The position numbers and the translations under genes were made by a program. The notes under the pieces are model-generated. The model saw nothing but the letters and a program-made list of their open reading frames with translations. It ran no database searches and was not told where the DNA came from. Shown in pieces: positions 27,101-34,131 of a stretch of 56,852 bases of DNA. The stretch spans positions 1 through 56,852 of the forward strand of contig DHSM01000005.1 of the NCBI GenBank assembly GCA_002408465.1, in the 5' to 3' direction. The first letter of the stretch is position 1, and each line of letters starts with the position of its first letter. Origin of the DNA: Firmicutes bacterium UBA5286 (GTDB taxonomy: Bacteria; Bacillota; Proteinivoracia; UBA4975).

Positions 27101-29573
27101 CTTGCCTGAAATCAAGGACTTTAGGGGGCAAGATCAAGAAAGCGCCGTTGCCGGCAGTTTACCGGATGATCTGTTATATGACAATGGCTTAGGCGGCTTT
27201 AGTCCTGACGGCAAAGAATATATAATCCAGCTGCAGCAGCGCATGACCCCGGCACCTTGGCTCAATGTCCTGGCCAATCCGGATTTTGGCTGCATTGTCA
27301 GCGAGCGGGGAGGCGGCTTTGTCTTTGCTGAAAACAGCAGAGAAAATAAGCTGACCCCTTGGTCCAACGACCCGGTTTCGGATCCCCCTGGAGAAATAAT
27401 CTATCTCCGGGATGAGGATTCAGGGGCGGTTTGGACGGTGTGCGCGGCGCCCATATGGGAACATCAGCCCTATACAGTCATGCATGGGCGGGGGTACAGC
27501 AAGTATTGCCACCACAGCCATGGCCTTGACCAGGAGCTGACTGTCTTTGTTCCCCTGGAGGATCCGGTAAAGCTCAGTTTGCTGAAAATCCGCAATGACT
27601 CTCCCGGCTTTCGGAGGCTGACGGCGACTTATTTCATACGGCCGGTGCTGGGGGTCAGCGACCAGATCAGCCATCTGCACCTGGTCAGCAGCTGGGGGGA
27701 AAACATGCTCACTTTCCGCAACCCCTACAACGGCGATTTCCCAGGGCGAATTGCCTGGATCAGCGCTTCCCGCCCGGTGCTGGGCTATACTGGGGATTGC
27801 TGCGAATTTCTTGGCCTTGAAGGAGATCTAACCAATCCTGCTGCCCTGGCCCGGACAAGATTGTCTAATATTGTCGGCGCCGGCCTCAACCCCTGCGGGG
27901 CGATTCAGGTTGCCCTGGAACTAGAACCCGGAAGTGAAGGAGAACTTGTTTTCCAGCTGGGCCAGGCGGCGAATCTGGAAAGGGTCCGGGAAATCGCTGC
28001 AAAGTACAACGGGCAGGCCCCTTTAGCCTTAAAGCAGACAAGGGATTACTGGCAGTCGCTGATAGGAACTATTGCCGCCAGGACACCGGAGACATCTCTA
28101 AATATTCTCCTGAGCTGGCTGCTGTACCAGACACTTGTTTGCCGGATGTGGGCGCGCACCGGCTTTTACCAGTGCGGCGGGGCTTATGGCTTCAGGGATC
28201 AGCTTCAGGATGCTGCAAACCTGGCCCTGGCGATCCCGGAGCTGGCAAAAAAACAAATACTGCTTCACGCCGCCCACCAGTTCAGGGAAGGGGATGTTCA
28301 GCACTGGTGGCATCCAGGCACCAAAAACCGGGGAGTGCGCACCCGTTTCAGCGATGATTTGCTCTGGCTGCCCTGGGCAACTGCCGATTATATTGAAAGG
28401 ACAGGGGACAGATCAATTTTGGCGGAAGAAGTTCCCTATCTCAGGGGCAGGCCCCTGGAGCCAGGGGAAGACGAGCTCTATGGGGAAGCAGAGATTGCCG
28501 GAGAAACTGGCAGTGTGTATGAACATTGTCAGCGGGCAATCAGGCGTGCCCTGCAGTTTGGCAGTCATGGCATTCCCCTTATGGGGTCAGGTGACTGGAA
28601 TGACGGCATGAGCAATGTAGGCAGGAAGGGCAGGGGGGAAAGCATCTGGCTGGGATGGTTTCTGTATGACATCTTGCAGCGCTTTGCTCCCCTGTGCCGG
28701 GCCCAGGGTGATGGGGCAGCGGCAGAGGAATATCTGGAACAGGCCGGCAAGATCAGCCAGGCTATCGAAGGCAATGGCTGGGACGGACGCTGGTACCGGC
28801 GGGCATATTTTGACGACGGGACTCCCCTGGGTTCGGCGGCGAACCCGGAATGTTCAATTGATTCCATTGCCCAGTCCTGGGCGGTGATTTCGGGAGGCGG
28901 GCGCCGAGACAGGGTAGAGGAGGCGATGGGCCAGGTTGAAACCCATCTGGTGCGGGAAGATGAGGGTTTAATTCTCCTGTTTACGCCTCCCTTTGACAGC
29001 AGCGATTTAAAGCCAGGGTATATCAAGGGCTATGTGCCCGGGGTCAGGGAAAACGGCGGCCAGTATACCCATGCCGCCTGCTGGGCCATTCAGGCAATGG
29101 CCATTCTCGGTTATGGAGATAAGGCCCTGGATTGGGTCCGACATATCAATCCCATTCATCACAGCCGTACCCCAATTGAGTGTTCCCGCTATAAGACAGA
29201 GCCCTATGTCCTGGCTGCGGATGTCTATTCCGCTGCCGCTCATGTGGGACGGGGGGGCTGGACCTGGTACACAGGGGCGGCCGGGTGGCTGTACCGGGTC
29301 TGCATTGAAGATATTTTAGGCCTTAAGCGCCGGGGCAATGTCTTGACAATCGATCCCTGCATCCCGGAAATATGGCAGGAATACTGCCTGGATTACCGTT
29401 TTGGCAGCAGCGTATATGTAATCAGGGTATTGAATCCCGACGGGGTCAACAGGGGCGTGGAAAAAATAGAGGTAAACGGAGCAGCCTGTCAAGGAGTGAA
29501 ATTGGCCGATGACGGCAGAATTCATCAGGTCACAGTTGTAATGGGCAAACAAAATAGTCCCCCTGCAATCTGA
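21117..29573 (+). CDS. Cyclic beta-1,2-glucan synthase-like protein (NdvB/Cgs; GT84-GH94)
   Basis: At about 2,818 residues this is the size of NdvB/Cgs. A short N-terminal hydrophobic segment and helical region precede membrane helices near 400-445. The glycosyltransferase core has a DADTR motif (D603, D605) and RGHRWTRGDWQLLPWL, then further membrane helices near 790-840 and 915-950. A glucoamylase-like DUF3131 region (about 960-1500) follows. The C-terminal third is GH94 phosphorylase-like with GSGDWNDGM (D2493/D2496) as the acid-base site and HWWHPGT near 2400. In Brucella and Agrobacterium this enzyme starts, extends, trims and cyclises glucans at the membrane. I prefer ATG 21117 (AGGGG at nine bases) over 21108, which abuts that site. 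Beta-1,2-glucooligosaccharide production is inferred. Confidence 0.85.
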   Translation: MDLLLIGAALAGLYIFYRSRGRKSAIWFDGVILRPEDLAVHARELGKYHKVETVRTSRHLIIRRLQDNFQFITRVYLGAAEDLRKERQVAPAGEWLLDNYYIIEEQVKEILLSVRKHRFQDLPVLCNGYLKGIPRIFAIALEIISHTDGILSEQALHKFIEAYQESAPLAIGEIWSLSLMVRVALIEKIRHVCVLLETTHKQWRQAEFFLDRTKPEKLKEKIYALGKLHPAFAEHLLEVIRHNELAGKQVRDLLAEKLLEQDTTLEKLVHSEHQAKAAQSTSMGNAVSSLKGASTLDWNRIFEQLSLADHILQADAVYGEMDFSSRNHYRLRVQVLAKKLGISETRVAKMAIESAQAAAGDCQRHCGYYLLDQGRQVLYEKAGVRYGKSSFSSSDYILILAGLSLALAAVAGVAAYPLGTGWALIFALLFLIPGSETIVNLFNRVLVHLRKPAFLPKLEYRGGIPPEAAALVVIPALLPDCRRTRELIDHLEVHYLANPEKNLYFALLGDFKDSLTQEDAGDEEIIQAARDGIQALNERYQATRFFALVRKRQYSQTQGKWMGWERKRGALIELNALLSGSDGTSFMLLPANLPALRYILTLDADTRLPIDMAKKLVGTISHPLNQLELDADNNRPERGYGLIQPRIGMSAESVSKSKFARVMAGPGGTDTYASAISDVYQDWFGQGIFTGKGIYDLGAAHSLLGSVPENSILSHDLLEGGLLHAGLATDLELVDDFPARYSSYVARGHRWTRGDWQLLPWLGDRVAGRKNPLALITRWQIFDNLRRSLVPVFLMLFLAIGLLAPGSPWIWAGMFWGALMLPALFALLDFNWRGYLFNRASGIKSQLSGPRAWLHRLGWQLAFLPYQAWVNADAAVRTLYRLFISRKNLLEWTTAAEAEKKAGDNYQRQFQPALLAAAAIVLPLAILRPLSLVIYLPLLALWLYSPVLARRVSQREEAGEKLQEEDRALLRKLARVTWHYYEDLTGEETCYLPPDNCQAKPPTGIDYRTSPTNIGFYLLSTLAARDFRFISTLEMVDRIDKTLSSVESMEKWKGHLYNWYAIKDLELLRPRFVSTVDSGNFASMLVALAQGLRECLDRPLFDAASTQELLVIPGIEATGPLDNSLGSWKEILAQPANAASPRGRRLLNMYREELACLFPHTEILTHPPEFLHRDMSFRRLAQLAKGAAENPSPGNLARSYEDMLAEIDSLLAEGESWQREYLLVWKDDLLRVAAAAKELAGELHRHIARIEALVKDTDFSALYNSRRDLFSIGYSVDEEKLIESNYDLLASEARLTSYLAIVQRQVPAKHWHKQGRALVRVEGTRALVSWSGTMFEYLMPLLLMKNYTNTLLAETVESVISAQRSYAKKRNVPWGVSESAYYAFDYRLNYQYRAFGIPDLGLKRGLADDMVVSPYSTLLALPFAPKAAIENIRQLLAEGMGGKYGLFEAVDYTPERVPAKKNKAVVQSYFAHHQGMSLISLANYLNDFAMVRRFHNDPRVRAGELMLQETPSLQPVLTKQIREPVLQLRAKAEEEREVVRSFGLPQGMPPNCHLLSNGSYTVLLTDSGSGYSRNAQVQVSRWRENLGYKYGTFIFIKSLNTDQVWSATLAPFHVEPDFYRVRFFQDRASFFRETANFDTKTEVIVSTEDNAEIRRVTLTNHGTKEASLEITSFFEPALSRQDSDLAHPAFNNLFVQTEPVHEHNGLLAFRRPRSEKDPSLFVLHLVTVEGESVGTVQYETDRGKFIGRGKDISCPAALHQPLTNTSGQVLDPVMSLRRQIKLGPGQSAAVTFVTAQGSSRTEMLKLAGKYSDPAAGQRAFDMAYTRSLVERRFLNLSPQLLAASQQAIGHLVFLSPTRRQYEEVIARNTLAQQGLWAQGISGDNPIVLVCVDDTEEIRIVEEAILAHEYWRFKGLVVDLVILHGGQGGYLEPVRELVREMVQLIRMIDILDKPGGIYIRGAKQLTAAERCLFHGAARLILRQGSLAEQLKTKTRSLPEIKDFRGQDQESAVAGSLPDDLLYDNGLGGFSPDGKEYIIQLQQRMTPAPWLNVLANPDFGCIVSERGGGFVFAENSRENKLTPWSNDPVSDPPGEIIYLRDEDSGAVWTVCAAPIWEHQPYTVMHGRGYSKYCHHSHGLDQELTVFVPLEDPVKLSLLKIRNDSPGFRRLTATYFIRPVLGVSDQISHLHLVSSWGENMLTFRNPYNGDFPGRIAWISASRPVLGYTGDCCEFLGLEGDLTNPAALARTRLSNIVGAGLNPCGAIQVALELEPGSEGELVFQLGQAANLERVREIAAKYNGQAPLALKQTRDYWQSLIGTIAARTPETSLNILLSWLLYQTLVCRMWARTGFYQCGGAYGFRDQLQDAANLALAIPELAKKQILLHAAHQFREGDVQHWWHPGTKNRGVRTRFSDDLLWLPWATADYIERTGDRSILAEEVPYLRGRPLEPGEDELYGEAEIAGETGSVYEHCQRAIRRALQFGSHGIPLMGSGDWNDGMSNVGRKGRGESIWLGWFLYDILQRFAPLCRAQGDGAAAEEYLEQAGKISQAIEGNGWDGRWYRRAYFDDGTPLGSAANPECSIDSIAQSWAVISGGGRRDRVEEAMGQVETHLVREDEGLILLFTPPFDSSDLKPGYIKGYVPGVRENGGQYTHAACWAIQAMAILGYGDKALDWVRHINPIHHSRTPIECSRYKTEPYVLAADVYSAAAHVGRGGWTWYTGAAGWLYRVCIEDILGLKRRGNVLTIDPCIPEIWQEYCLDYRFGSSVYVIRVLNPDGVNRGVEKIEVNGAACQGVKLADDGRIHQVTVVMGKQNSPPAI

Positions 29574-29661
29574 CAGAATAATTACAACGTTCTCCTCAGG
29601 CAGGGAAAACCTTGCCAAAAGCGAATATATTTATTGGCGCTATTGTTTAGGGGGGCTAAAG

Positions 29662-30477
29662 ATGAATCTGCCGATGCAACTGAGATTATACAGCGATTAC
29701 ATTGCCGAAGTAGGAATGGTGCGATTTGAACGGCCCAATTCTACGGTTTATGCTGCCTCCGATCGCTGTCTGCTCTATCGCCAGCAAAAGGCGATGAAGC
29801 TTCTCCGTCACCTGGATGTATCCCCCCAGCCAGCTTCTATTAGACCTTTACGGAGACTGTGGGTGATGGAAGTTACTCATCCCACCCTTACAGATTTTTT
29901 GGCGGCTTTAGCGGGCAGCAAGCGCAGGGGAAAGATCGAGCTTATTCGACGCCTGGGGGCCACTGTGGGCATGGTCCATTCTCTGCGTCACACTGGGACG
30001 GGAGATATTGTTGACCCAGATTCTATTTCTGTCTTGCGGAAATTGACAACATTGGTCCGCAAAAATCAAGTGCTCCTCTCGGTGCAGGGCAAACCCGCCG
30101 ACCTCTTTGCCGGGCTCCTGGGGGAGGTAAAATTTCTGTGGGGAAGTTCCGGGGGAACTCTTGTGGGCAACTGGCCTGATTTCCCGCCAGTGCGAATCTG
30201 GAACAGCGGCCTGATGATTATGGACCTCTCCCGGGCCAATTACTCTGAGCCTTTGCTGGATTTGGTCAACCTTCATCCCCGCGATATTGGCCTGGAGACC
30301 ATGTTCTTCTGGGAATATTTCCTCCAGGGATATGGCGCCACCTGCGAGTTGCCGGCACAGGGAAAGGCCAAAATTGAAGTCCTCTATAAAATTAAACTCT
30401 TGCAGGCCCTGGCTGAAGGGAAAGGAGTCCAGCGCGCCCAAGAGGATTGTCGGATTCAGTGGTGGAAAAAGGTTTAG
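29662..30477 (+). CDS. Kinase-fold (APH-like) protein with a degenerate catalytic loop
   Basis: The 271-residue protein has the general layout of aminoglycoside phosphotransferase/choline kinase C-lobes: a hinge strand LWVMEVTHPTLTDFL, helix LIRRLGATVGMVHSL, then LVGNWPDFPPVRIWNSGLM where active kinases have HGDxxxxN, and IMDLSRANYSEPLLDLVNL in the place of the D-F-E/D segment. The N-lobe is short and the HxD loop lacks its histidine and asparagine, so catalysis is uncertain. The assignment is by pattern, not by close match. GGGGGG precedes ATG 29662. It follows the glucan synthase after 88 bases and could sense or tether a sugar or lipid substrate in that pathway. Confidence 0.55.
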   Translation: MNLPMQLRLYSDYIAEVGMVRFERPNSTVYAASDRCLLYRQQKAMKLLRHLDVSPQPASIRPLRRLWVMEVTHPTLTDFLAALAGSKRRGKIELIRRLGATVGMVHSLRHTGTGDIVDPDSISVLRKLTTLVRKNQVLLSVQGKPADLFAGLLGEVKFLWGSSGGTLVGNWPDFPPVRIWNSGLMIMDLSRANYSEPLLDLVNLHPRDIGLETMFFWEYFLQGYGATCELPAQGKAKIEVLYKIKLLQALAEGKGVQRAQEDCRIQWWKKV

Positions 30478-30534
30478 CCAAAATACTTGATTTCTCTGAC
30501 CTCGCGACAAGATTACTGGAAATGGGGTGATGGG

Positions 30535-30996
30535 GTGCGCTGTCCTTATTGTAATTTTCTGGAAAGCAAAGTCATCGATTCCAGGCGTACAGAAGATGAT
30601 TATGAAATCAGGCGCCGGAGAGAGTGCATGCAGTGCGGGCACCGCTTTACCACCTATGAAAAGGTGGAAAAATTGCCGCTGATGGTGATCAAAAAAAATG
30701 GCACCCGGGAAATTTTCGACCGCGCCAAAATACTTAACGGCTTAATTCGTGCTTGCGAAAAGCGTCCTATTGCCTATGAAAAATTGGAGCATTTGGTGGA
30801 CGAGGTAGAAATCCAATTGCGCAGCGAATTGGACAGAGAAGTGAGCACAAGCTGCATAGGCGAACTGGTAATGGAGAGGCTGCGAAAATTGGATGAAGTG
30901 GCATATGTGCGTTTTGCTTCGGTTTACCGGCAGTTTAGCGATGTGAGCAATTTTCTTAAAGAACTTGAAAAGCTTGTGGGCGGCAAAGGGGATTAA
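30535..30996 (+). CDS. nrdR: Transcriptional repressor NrdR
   Basis: The 153-residue length and domain order fit NrdR exactly: a zinc ribbon with MRCPYCN...ESKVIDSR and RRRRECMQCGHRFTTYE, then an ATP-cone (MVIKKNGTREIFDRAKILNG ... DEVAYVRFASVYRQF). NrdR binds ATP or dATP and represses ribonucleotide reductase genes. I chose GTG 30535, where the conserved M/VRCPYC begins and GGGGTGATGG stands upstream; the longer frame adds 16 unconserved residues. No ribonucleotide reductase gene lies in the window, so its targets are elsewhere. The next gene begins at the very next base after its stop, which implies cotranscription. Confidence 0.95.
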   Translation: MRCPYCNFLESKVIDSRRTEDDYEIRRRRECMQCGHRFTTYEKVEKLPLMVIKKNGTREIFDRAKILNGLIRACEKRPIAYEKLEHLVDEVEIQLRSELDREVSTSCIGELVMERLRKLDEVAYVRFASVYRQFSDVSNFLKELEKLVGGKGD

Positions 30997-32052
30997 GTGG
31001 CAAACACCGAACATGGCTACAGTCCGGCAAAGCTAAGAGAACTGCGGGGCAACCTGCATATTCATTCCAACAGATCTGACGGCACGCTGTCCCCTTCAGA
31101 AATTGCCAGTCTAGCCAACCGGTGCAAGCTGGACTTTATTGGTATCAACGACCATTTCGCAGTCTGTGGCCCCAGTTATTACGAAAAAGGCATCCTGATT
31201 TTGCAGGGCACCGAACTCAACAAAGACCACAGCCACTGCCTGGCGTATAATTGTTCCCTTGCCCCTAAGCCTAAGCAGGAAGATGGTGCAGTGGTGGCTG
31301 AGCAGGTCATAAACAGCGGGGGAATAGGCATTATCGCCCATCCTTTTGAAACGGGCTCGCCTCTAGTCAGCGGGGGCAGGTGTTATCCCTGGCTGAATTG
31401 GGAGACAGCAGATTACCAAGGCATCGAAATCTGGAATCAGACCTCCCAATGGCGGGACAGCGCCAGAAGTTATTGGCGAAGTTTGCGCCAATGGCTGTTT
31501 CGCCGTTATCGCCCCTTTGCTCAGGGGGCCTGCCCAAAGGCTCTGGCCATATGGGACAAAGTGTGCCGGCAGCGGCATGTGACCGGTGTGGCTGGCAGCG
31601 ACTTGCACGCTCCCATCATTAAGGTCTGGGGGATTAAATTTAAGCTACTCCAATATCCAATGCTCTTAGCCGCTGTCAATACCTATTGCCTGGCAGAGGT
31701 TACCGGCGATGGTAAAAGGGATGGAGCCGAGATAATCGCCGCCTTGCGTCAGGGCAGGTGTTGGATTGCCTATGACCGCCTCAGTCTCGGCCGGGGGTTT
31801 TCCTATACGGCAGAGGCAGGCGAAAACTGGGCTGGCATGGGAGGCACAGTCAGCCGGACACGAGGCAAGGCCTGGCTGCGCATCAAGCTGCCTCGCCCCG
31901 GAGAAATTTGCTTGATTCACAATGGCAATCCAGTAATCAGGGAAAAGGGCCAAACCCGGGACCTTTCTGTAGGGGCGGCGGGGGTTTACCGGGTGGAGGC
32001 AAGGCTAAAAGGCATACCCTGGATTTACTCTAATCCGATTTATATTAATTAA
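30997..32052 (+). CDS. PHP-domain phosphoesterase
   Basis: The 351-residue protein opens with the PHP motif LRGNLHIHSNRSDGTLSP, then FIGINDHFAV, LQGTELNKDHSH and GIGIIAHPFE, and later GVAGSDLHAPI, which provide the three or four metal sites of PHP enzymes such as histidinol phosphatase and nucleoside-3',5'-phosphate phosphatases. A C-terminal region of about 110 residues with short beta-strands resembles the tail seen in stand-alone PHP proteins. It is predicted to be cytoplasmic. GTG 30997 touches the nrdR stop and has AAAGGGG upstream. The substrate is not evident. Confidence 0.85.
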   Translation: MANTEHGYSPAKLRELRGNLHIHSNRSDGTLSPSEIASLANRCKLDFIGINDHFAVCGPSYYEKGILILQGTELNKDHSHCLAYNCSLAPKPKQEDGAVVAEQVINSGGIGIIAHPFETGSPLVSGGRCYPWLNWETADYQGIEIWNQTSQWRDSARSYWRSLRQWLFRRYRPFAQGACPKALAIWDKVCRQRHVTGVAGSDLHAPIIKVWGIKFKLLQYPMLLAAVNTYCLAEVTGDGKRDGAEIIAALRQGRCWIAYDRLSLGRGFSYTAEAGENWAGMGGTVSRTRGKAWLRIKLPRPGEICLIHNGNPVIREKGQTRDLSVGAAGVYRVEARLKGIPWIYSNPIYIN

Positions 32053-32078
32053 AAAAGAGCAGGCAAGCCTACTCTTTT
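32053..32078. terminator. Bidirectional terminator
   Basis: AAAAGAGCAGG and CCTACTCTTTT form a stem with one mismatch around a short loop, with A- and T-runs on either side. It ends the PHP gene on the plus strand and the small gene at 32069-32257 on the minus strand. Confidence 0.75.
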
Positions 32079-32257
32079 GGAGAAATATATCTTTCATGGT
32101 CTCCCCTGCAATGCCGCGATGGGGTCCTTTCTTCGCTGATGCTGGACTTGATGGGTTCGATAAATTCCTGGGCGAATTCTTCATCGTTAAAGCGCAGGCC
32201 AATATCTTTATTGCCTGGGCGAAAGCGGACAAGAGTCCTGTGTCGATTTGTTTTCAA
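32069..32257 (-). CDS. Small conserved-looking protein, 62 residues
   Basis: I do not recognise the family, but several signs favour a true gene. The TTG start at 32257 has ATGGGGAGG eight bases upstream. The product (TLVRFRPGNKDIGLRFNDEE, then a helical FIEPIKSS segment and a basic tail) has normal amino-acid composition, and a terminator that faces this strand lies at its stop. The basic first half and acidic middle suggest a small strand-helix domain. It is convergent with the PHP gene and divergent from DUF421. Nothing shows its role. Confidence 0.5.
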   Translation of the reverse strand: MKTNRHRTLVRFRPGNKDIGLRFNDEEFAQEFIEPIKSSISEERTPSRHCRGDHERYISPKE

Positions 32258-32345
32258 GCTTAAGCCTCCCCATGATTTTGCCTTAGTATGCCTTTGCAGT
32301 TTGGGGATTATGCTTGAACTAATGCTTAATTTTTCCCTGCCGGGG

Positions 32346-32371
32346 AAGACTTAGATTGAAATCTAAGTCTT
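32346..32371. promoter_or_regulatory. Perfect 12-bp hairpin in front of the DUF421 ribosome binding site
   Basis: AAGACTTAGATT and AATCTAAGTCTT are exact complements with only two bases between them. The AGGAG site of the DUF421 gene starts two bases later. It may be an operator palindrome or an RNA hairpin that limits ribosome access. Confidence 0.5.
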
Positions 32372-32384
32372 TAGGAGTGGAAAC

Positions 32385-33095
32385 GTGTTGTTGGTTCACT
32401 TGAAAATCTTTAGCCGAACTGTGCTTCTCTACCTGGCTGTTCTTGTGCTCATGAGAATAATGGGAAAGAGGGAAGTGGGGCAGCTGTCTCTCTTTGACCT
32501 GGTGGTAGCAATCATGATTGCCGAATTGGCTGCCATTCCTCTTAGTGAGACCTCCATTCCCATATCCCACGGAATTCTTCCCATTGTCACCTTGGTCTTG
32601 CTGCAAATGTCTTTAGCCTTTCTTACTTTGAAAAGTCAAGCTGCCAGAAAGATCATTGAAGGCACTCCCAGCATAATCATCGAAAAGGGACGGATCATTG
32701 ATGAAGAAATGCGGCGCCTCCGCTATAATGTTGATGATATGATGGCGCAAATGCGCGAGCAGGGCATTTACAGGATTGAAGAAGTAGAATATGCCATGTT
32801 GGAAACCAATGGTAAGCTCAGCGTCATCCTTAAGGCTGACAAGCGGCCGATAATCCCTTCAGATTTAGGGCTGACACCGCCTTATGAAGGGCTGTCCCTT
32901 CCCCTGATTTGCGATGGCAAGCTCCATCAGGAAAACCTGGCTTTAGCCAATAAAGACTTAGCCTGGCTGGAGCAAACACTGGCCAGCCAGCATAAATGCG
33001 GCATTGCCGGCGTCATCTACGCTACTTTAGAGCCTCAGGGCAAGCTGATTGTTTTTAAAAAAGGAGAAAAGAAAAAAACGCCAGAGAGGCGTTAA
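32385..33095 (+). CDS. DUF421/YetF-family membrane protein
   Basis: The 236-residue protein has the YetF arrangement: three N-terminal membrane helices with the conserved MRIMGKREVGQLSLFDLVVA between the first and second, then the small soluble DUF421 domain containing RKIIEGTPSIIIEKGRI, a YNVDDMMAQMREQGI segment and EVEYAMLETNGKLSVILK. A C-terminal DUF3290-like extension is present but short. YetF-type proteins in spore formers are linked with spore or envelope properties; the exact activity is unclear. GTG 32385 follows AGGAG by seven bases. A hairpin lies just before that site. Confidence 0.9.
   Translation: MLLVHLKIFSRTVLLYLAVLVLMRIMGKREVGQLSLFDLVVAIMIAELAAIPLSETSIPISHGILPIVTLVLLQMSLAFLTLKSQAARKIIEGTPSIIIEKGRIIDEEMRRLRYNVDDMMAQMREQGIYRIEEVEYAMLETNGKLSVILKADKRPIIPSDLGLTPPYEGLSLPLICDGKLHQENLALANKDLAWLEQTLASQHKCGIAGVIYATLEPQGKLIVFKKGEKKKTPERR
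33077..33093 (-). terminator. Terminator of the tRNA-Arg transcript
   Basis: On the minus strand AACGCC-TCTCT-GGCGTT is followed by TTTTTTTC, just downstream of the tRNA. The stem overlaps the last codons of the DUF421 gene. Confidence 0.7.
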
Positions 33096-33103
33096 GTTTG
33101 AAG

Positions 33104-33178
<75 letters not shown>

Positions 33179-33225
33179 GTTTGACAAAAATAATTATATC
33201 ACAGGATGATAAAAAAGCAACTTGC

Positions 33226-33669
33226 TTATTTATAGATTGCTAAGCGCATTCCCACCAGCATCAGTGCTACGCCAGCAAGACGAATCCATGAAAATGGTAT
33301 TACTTCTAAAGAAAAAATGCCAAAATGATCCAGGATGACTGCAGTTGTCAATTGGCCAAAGAGAATTGCAGAAATGCCGATGGTGGCGCCGGTTTTAGCG
33401 ATGGCCCAGGCGACGCCTCCAATTATAGCTACATTCAAGGCACCGCCAAGGTAAGAATAAAAAGGCGCATTTCTAAATTCCTGGATTTTTGGCGCACCCG
33501 TGACCAGGATTGCGGCCAGGCTGACAATGAGACCGATTAAGTGGACTGTCACCGACATGGGCGCAACTCCCACCCGATCTTTGAGGGCGGCATTGATGGT
33601 TCCCTGAAAAGTCATGGCCAAGCCGCTTAAAGATGCTATCATTAATGGAAGCAGCAATTTCAAATTCAA
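33226..33669 (-). CDS. DMT-family (DUF606/YdcZ-type) membrane transporter
   Basis: The 147-residue protein has five hydrophobic helices and the DUF606 features: LSGLAMTFQGTINAALKDRV near the N-terminus, a LGGALNVAIIGGVAWAIAK segment and GATIGISAILFGQLTTAVIL followed by DHFGIF. Members of this family are half-size relatives of EamA transporters and function as dimers or as adjacent pairs. Here only one gene is present. TTG 33669 starts it, with GAGGTGATT upstream on the minus strand. The substrate is unknown. Confidence 0.85.
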   Translation of the reverse strand: MNLKLLLPLMIASLSGLAMTFQGTINAALKDRVGVAPMSVTVHLIGLIVSLAAILVTGAPKIQEFRNAPFYSYLGGALNVAIIGGVAWAIAKTGATIGISAILFGQLTTAVILDHFGIFSLEVIPFSWIRLAGVALMLVGMRLAIYK

Positions 33670-33723
33670 TCACCTCGTTATTAGTATGCCCCAGCAGGGA
33701 CAATTCTCAAGGGAGGAAAATGT

Positions 33724-34131
33724 ATGGATGTAAATCTCAAACTGAATGGAGCTTGGTTTGACGCTGCCAATGCCAAAGGCGCCAAAATTAAACTGGGCAC
33801 AGGCCAGGAGGACGGAGTATCGCCAATGGAAGCTGTGCTTATGGCCGCCGGCGGCTGTTCAGGCATAGATATTGTCTCCATCCTGGAAAAAATGCGTCAG
33901 CCCTTGGAGGGACTGGAAATAATAGTGTCTGGCCAGCGCAGAGAGAACTACCCCAAATATTTTCAAGACATTTTTATCAAGTACGTTCTCACAGGCAGAC
34001 TGGATGCAGACAAGGTGCAGCGCGCCATTGATCTGTCCCTGGAGAAGTATTGCTCTGTTACCAACGGCCTTGAACCAAAAGCAAAAATAACCTATGAATT
34101 TGTGATTAATAATGAGGGGGGATTCTCATAA
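33724..34131 (+). CDS. OsmC-family peroxiredoxin-like protein
   Basis: The 135-residue protein has the OsmC fold with its two reactive cysteines, one in LMAAGGCSGIDIVSIL (Cys45 or so) and the other in SLEKYCSVTNGL (about Cys115). OsmC proteins reduce organic hydroperoxides at a dimer interface; this YhfA-like branch is short. GGGAGGAAAA precedes ATG 33724. The stop overlaps the probable start of lgt by one base or more, so translation of the two may be coupled. Confidence 0.9.
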   Translation: MDVNLKLNGAWFDAANAKGAKIKLGTGQEDGVSPMEAVLMAAGGCSGIDIVSILEKMRQPLEGLEIIVSGQRRENYPKYFQDIFIKYVLTGRLDADKVQRAIDLSLEKYCSVTNGLEPKAKITYEFVINNEGGFS

